From the NCBI GenBank assembly GCA_963747535.1, contig CAVVFX010000002.1:744001-808000 (forward strand): 64,000 bases of DNA, read 5' to 3'. The DNA comes from CAVVFX01 sp963747535. GTDB lineage: Bacteria > Acidobacteriota > Terriglobia > Bryobacterales > Bryobacteraceae. The translations under genes were made by a program, and so were the position numbers. Of this stretch, positions 60,812 through 64,000 are shown piece after piece. Positions within the stretch are counted from its first letter, which is position 1, and the number at the start of each line of letters is the position of its first letter. The notes beneath the pieces are model-generated. The model made no database searches. It saw only the letters and a list, made by a program, of their open reading frames with translations, and was not told where the DNA came from.

Positions 60812-61789
60812 TCACAATGCTAACAGCAGGCTTTCCGCGAAAGGCCACTCGCGATCGATCCATTGCCGCCGGCATGCGAAACCGGCGCGTTCCGCCATGT
60901 GTCGAATCTGCTCCGGCCGGAACTTGTGCGAGGACTCGGTGAAGATGGTCTCGTGTCTGCGAAACTCGATTGACCGGTCGAGATCGGCGATACGCACCCG
61001 CTGCGCCATGCGCGATTGCAGATGCATCTCGATCCGCGAGTAGCGCTCGTTCCAGCGGGCCAGATGGCGAAACGCGGAACGAGCGAATTCTCCGCCCAGT
61101 TCGCGATTGATGCGGGCCAGCAGGTTGAGATTGAACGCCGCCGTCACGCCGATGGGGTCGTCATAGGCATCAAGCATTTGCTCTACCGGCTTCACCAGGT
61201 CCGCGCCCAATAGCAGTCCGTCGCCGGGCCGCAGAGCCAGCCGGATCTGGCGGAGGAATGCCTGCGCCTCCCGCGGGGCGAAATTGCCGATCGTGCTTCC
61301 AAGGAACAGGAGAAGAAGCGCCTGCCCGGGTTGGCGGCGCTGGATGGTCTCGGCCAGCCCATCCAGGTAACTCGCTTCCACCGGACGAACCTCAACTCCC
61401 GGAACAGCCCCTAACTCGCGACGGCAGTGTTGCAGCGCCGCAGCTGAAATATCGATGGGAAAATAACGAACGGCGCCGCGAGACTCGACGGCTGCGGCGG
61501 CTTCCAGAACATGGCGCGTCTTGGTACCGGAGCCGCTGCCCAATTCCGCGATCAGCAGGTCCCGGGGAAGTTCCGCGACGATGTCGCCCGAGTGGCTCGC
61601 CAGCAGGCGCGAATCGGCGCGCGTCAGGCCATATTCCGGCAGCAGAGTGATCACTTCGAACAATGCCGACCCGACATCGTCATACAGATATTGGGAGGGC
61701 AGCGTCTTCCGTCCCGGCGCCAGAAGGCCGGCGAGAACATCCGTGGCAAATTGCCGGCACTGTGGGCGTTCAACCGCGGTTGCGAACAT
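60812..61789 (-). CDS. egtD: L-histidine N-alpha-methyltransferase
   Basis: 325 residues, SAM-dependent, trimethylates histidine to hercynine, the first step of ergothioneine synthesis. Seen: PSQYLYDDVGSALFEVITLL, EYGLTRADSRLL, the SAM loop AELGSGSGTKTRHVLEA, YFPIDISAAALQ, LLLFLGSTIGNFAPREAQAF and DGLLLGADLVKP. It starts three bases after egtB ends on the same strand. Confidence 0.94.
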   Translation of the reverse strand: MFATAVERPQCRQFATDVLAGLLAPGRKTLPSQYLYDDVGSALFEVITLLPEYGLTRADSRLLASHSGDIVAELPRDLLIAELGSGSGTKTRHVLEAAAAVESRGAVRYFPIDISAAALQHCRRELGAVPGVEVRPVEASYLDGLAETIQRRQPGQALLLLFLGSTIGNFAPREAQAFLRQIRLALRPGDGLLLGADLVKPVEQMLDAYDDPIGVTAAFNLNLLARINRELGGEFARSAFRHLARWNERYSRIEMHLQSRMAQRVRIADLDRSIEFRRHETIFTESSHKFRPEQIRHMAERAGFACRRQWIDREWPFAESLLLAL

Positions 61790-61792
61790 GCA

Positions 61793-62986
61793 TCAGTTCT
61801 CGACGAGCCGGAAGCCCGTGTACGTGTAAGGATATTCGGACCGGTACCAGTTACGGAAGGAGCGGCGCGTCAGTTGAACGGCGGTACGTGCAGAGGCTCC
61901 CTTGACGACGTAATGGTGGCCGTCGAAAAAATCGGACGAATAGCCGGGATAATACGGCATCCTTTCGAATCCCTCGAACGGCGCAAAGACGGTGGACGTC
62001 CACTCCCAGCCGTTGCCTCCCAGTTGAGACACGCCCCAGGCGCTCACGTCGTCGGGCGTCGCGTTCACAGGTACGGCGTCCCAGAACCGGAAGTCCTTGT
62101 TGCCGGCGCCATTACCGGGCAGGCGGGCGGCCTCGCCATCCGGGGTGCCAAAGGCCGCACGATGATACTGCGCTTCGGTGGGTAGAGCCAGTCCTTTCCA
62201 GTTGGCATATGCGAGCGCCTGGTCGCGAGTCACATATACCGGCGCATCGAGCGGCAGCGGTTCGAAACCGAACATCCCCCGATGGAGCCAGGCTGTCGCA
62301 TCCGGCTTCCAGAAATGCGATGGAGATCCGCCCTCACGAACAAAGTCGAGATACTCGCGATTCGTCACCTTGTTCTTCAAGATGCGGAACGCGGGTGTAA
62401 AGATACGCTGTTCCTGAAATTCGTTGTCCCAGCCAAACTCGCCGTTGCGCGGCTGACCGAGCGTCGCGTATCCCGCCGGGATGAGAATCATCTCCTGCGG
62501 TATCTGTCCCCGGACGGGCAGAACCGCCTGGGCATGGGGCAACTTCTTCTCGGGCGCAAGATTGTGCAGCATGTACGCGAACGTTTCCGCGTGCATCTGG
62601 CGATGCTCGATTACCATTTGTCGCCGCTCACGGGGAGTTTCCTCCCATCGTTTGTCTAACCTCTCTCGGGTCTGGAGGTTATAAGAACGAACTTCCTCGA
62701 CCGACGGCCAGTCCTGAGGAGTATCGGAGGGTAACTGACCGGGGTCGGGATCGATACCGCGCTCGAACAGGCCATCGAAGACGGGATGAAACGAAGGTAT
62801 GTCCAGGCACCGTCGTCCCAGATGGTTCCAATCGAAGGCCTCGAGGTGGCCGAGGTAGAAAATGATTCGATGCCGTTCCGGAATCGGGCGATCATACAGC
62901 GCAGCCGGATCCAGAAGACGGAAAAGTTGATCGGTTTGGGAACGCGCTACTACTAGCTCCTGACGCAGGTCGGCGGAGAGTCGCAT
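61793..62986 (-). CDS. egtB: Ergothioneine sulfoxide synthase-type enzyme
   Basis: About 397 residues: N-terminal DinB-like helical domain (RPIPERHRIIFYLGHLEAFD) with the iron-binding motif HRQMHAET near residue 137, then an FGE-sulfatase domain (EMILIPAGYATLGQP, NKVTNREYLDFVREGG, QLGGNGWEWTSTVFAPFEGF, KGASARTAVQLTRRSFRNWY). EgtB joins hercynine to a thiol donor using iron and O2. Start at ATG 62986 is preferred over one 13 codons upstream. With egtD it forms a two-gene operon; egtA, egtC and egtE are not seen here. Confidence 0.9.
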   Translation of the reverse strand: MRLSADLRQELVVARSQTDQLFRLLDPAALYDRPIPERHRIIFYLGHLEAFDWNHLGRRCLDIPSFHPVFDGLFERGIDPDPGQLPSDTPQDWPSVEEVRSYNLQTRERLDKRWEETPRERRQMVIEHRQMHAETFAYMLHNLAPEKKLPHAQAVLPVRGQIPQEMILIPAGYATLGQPRNGEFGWDNEFQEQRIFTPAFRILKNKVTNREYLDFVREGGSPSHFWKPDATAWLHRGMFGFEPLPLDAPVYVTRDQALAYANWKGLALPTEAQYHRAAFGTPDGEAARLPGNGAGNKDFRFWDAVPVNATPDDVSAWGVSQLGGNGWEWTSTVFAPFEGFERMPYYPGYSSDFFDGHHYVVKGASARTAVQLTRRSFRNWYRSEYPYTYTGFRLVEN

Positions 62987-63075
62987 CCTTGGCAAGTGTA
63001 GCAAGCTACCTGCCGGTTTTGGCAAGCGTGCATTCCTAATGCCATGTTAGAAACGGCACGTCCGATTTGACTTGC

Positions 63076-63468
63076 TTACCGCGATGCCGAAGCCTTCTCG
63101 CGCGTCAGCTTGACTTTGCCGTTGATATCGCCCGAATCGATGGAACCCTTCATGGTACCTTCCATCCGGTCGCCAACGATCTTAAGCGTGAACTTCATCG
63201 GTCCGCTGGTCTCGTCGCTGGCCGCTTCGAAGACCAGGGTATCGCCCTCCATTTTCGCGTTCTTGATCGGTACGGCTTCGGTATCCTCGACCCGGCCGAT
63301 CTTCCCCGACAGACCGGCGCCCTGCTGCTGCAGCTCAATATGAACCTGCGTAGTGATAGTCGTACCGCTGCCCGTATCATCAACTGCAATCGTGCCGGTC
63401 CATGTGCCGGCCACGTCGGCGCCGAACGCCAGTGCGCAGATAATTAACATCAGGATGAGGAGTCTCAT
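63076..63468 (-). CDS. Small secreted beta-rich protein of unknown function
   Basis: 130 residues, signal peptide (LLILMLIICALAFG), then a single beta domain: DVAGTWTGTIAVDDTGSGTT, TQVHIELQQQGAGLSGKIGR, DTLVFEAASDETSGPMKFTL and GTMKGSIDSGDINGKVKLTR. The pattern GTWTG...LSGKI...FE...LKIVGDRMEG is that of small acidobacterial exported proteins with a lipocalin-like look. Start 63468 gives the signal peptide; the frame is open 12 codons upstream. Confidence 0.7.
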   Translation of the reverse strand: MRLLILMLIICALAFGADVAGTWTGTIAVDDTGSGTTITTQVHIELQQQGAGLSGKIGRVEDTEAVPIKNAKMEGDTLVFEAASDETSGPMKFTLKIVGDRMEGTMKGSIDSGDINGKVKLTREKASASR

Positions 63469-63509
63469 ACGGTGAAGCCTACTCAGCGTTTTCAGTATAA
63501 TCATTCCCG

Positions 63510-64000
63510 TGAAGCGTACACGATTCGTTATTATTCCGATTCTTGCGGTCTCCGCAGCTGCAGCCCAGGGTATTTCCCAGGCGCCTCCGAAAACGGGGCC
63601 TAAGACAAGTGGGACGACGGCAAAGAAGGCTGTGGTTACCCGACCTTCTCTCTACCGGCCATCTTCTTTACACGATCGCGCTCCAGAGCAGTTTCGTGCG
63701 AGATTCAGTACCACGAAGGGTGAAATCATTGTGGAGGTGACACGCGCCATGGCCCCGCTCGGAGCGGACCGTTTTTACAACCTGGTGAAATACGGGTTCT
63801 ACAACGGGAACGGTTTCTTCCGCGTCATGCCGGGATTCGTCGTGCAGTTCGGGCTGAGCCCGACACCGGCGATCAACGCCGCCTGGGAGAACGCCAAGAT
63901 CAAGGATGATCCCGTACAGGGCAGCAACTCCCGCGGGACCCTCTGTTTCGCTACCTCCGGACCCAATACCCGAACCACCCAGCTATTCATCAACCTGGGC
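63510..64000 (+). CDS. Secreted cyclophilin-type peptidyl-prolyl isomerase (partial)
   Basis: Starts at GTG 63510 with a signal peptide (FVIIPILAVSAAAAQG) and a Thr/Lys/Pro-rich linker; the frame runs out of the window. The cyclophilin domain begins near residue 65: FSTTKGEIIVEVTRAMAPLG, ADRFYNLVKYGFYNGNGFFR, PGFVVQFGLSP, and NSRGTLCFATSGPNTRTTQLFINLG in part. It would catalyse cis-trans isomerisation of proline bonds in exported proteins. Confidence 0.92.

Overview
The window looks like a piece of a chromosome from an Acidobacteriota soil bacterium, probably of the Solibacter/Bryobacter type (Terriglobia/Solibacteres). This is inferred from gene content: an Oar-like TonB receptor end, a DUF2934 protein, a winged-helix/malectin regulator, a tricorn-like S41 protease, many NarL-type regulators and GC-rich housekeeping genes. 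No rRNA, tRNA, CRISPR array, transposase or phage gene was recognised.

Layout: 1-5.6 kb holds a partial outer-membrane receptor, a DUF2059 protein, hisS, aspS and mdh. 5.4-8.3 kb is a loose region with small ORFs, a secreted GDSL-type hydrolase and a decayed GH31 glycosidase. 8.3-15.4 kb (minus strand) is a very compact histidine operon, hisI-G-D-C-HAD-B-H-F-A. It is preceded by what reads as a complete attenuator: an extended -10, a 23-codon leader peptide with six consecutive His codons, and a terminator/antiterminator pair ending at the hisI start. lexA follows at 16 kb.

17.8-24.7 kb is a candidate lipid or natural-product locus: a fused fatty-acyl-AMP ligase/ACP/thioester reductase, a membrane desaturase and a cytochrome P450. 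25-33.8 kb is a nitrate-assimilation operon (molybdopterin nitrate reductase, small accessory protein, nirB, nirD, NarK-type transporter, alginate-export-type porin, beta-carbonic anhydrase). Its first three genes carry four separate +1 frameshifts within 2.2 kb. 33.9-43.9 kb holds glgC, small stress-type proteins, a degenerate receiver protein, a sensor kinase/NarL pair, a cytochrome c lipoprotein, a SIS-domain isomerase, another NarL regulator, a TrmB regulator and two very small membrane proteins.

44.3-50.9 kb contains a winged-helix/membrane/malectin regulator and an inverted, decayed copy of its 3-prime end, followed by a secreted GH3 glycosidase and a PEP-CTERM-like protein. 51-64 kb has a PhyH oxygenase with a divergent LysR regulator, a 15-bp-repeat-encoded basic protein, a tricorn-like protease, a truncated antitoxin, a secreted hydrolase-like protein, an OpuC-type compatible-solute ABC transporter, the ergothioneine genes egtB-egtD, a small secreted protein and the start of a cyclophilin.

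Mosaic palindromic repeats (GTGGAGTAGGC..., CAGACCA...TGGTCTG, ...CGGCTCAGTAA modules) are scattered between genes. The fuller copies sit between convergent genes.
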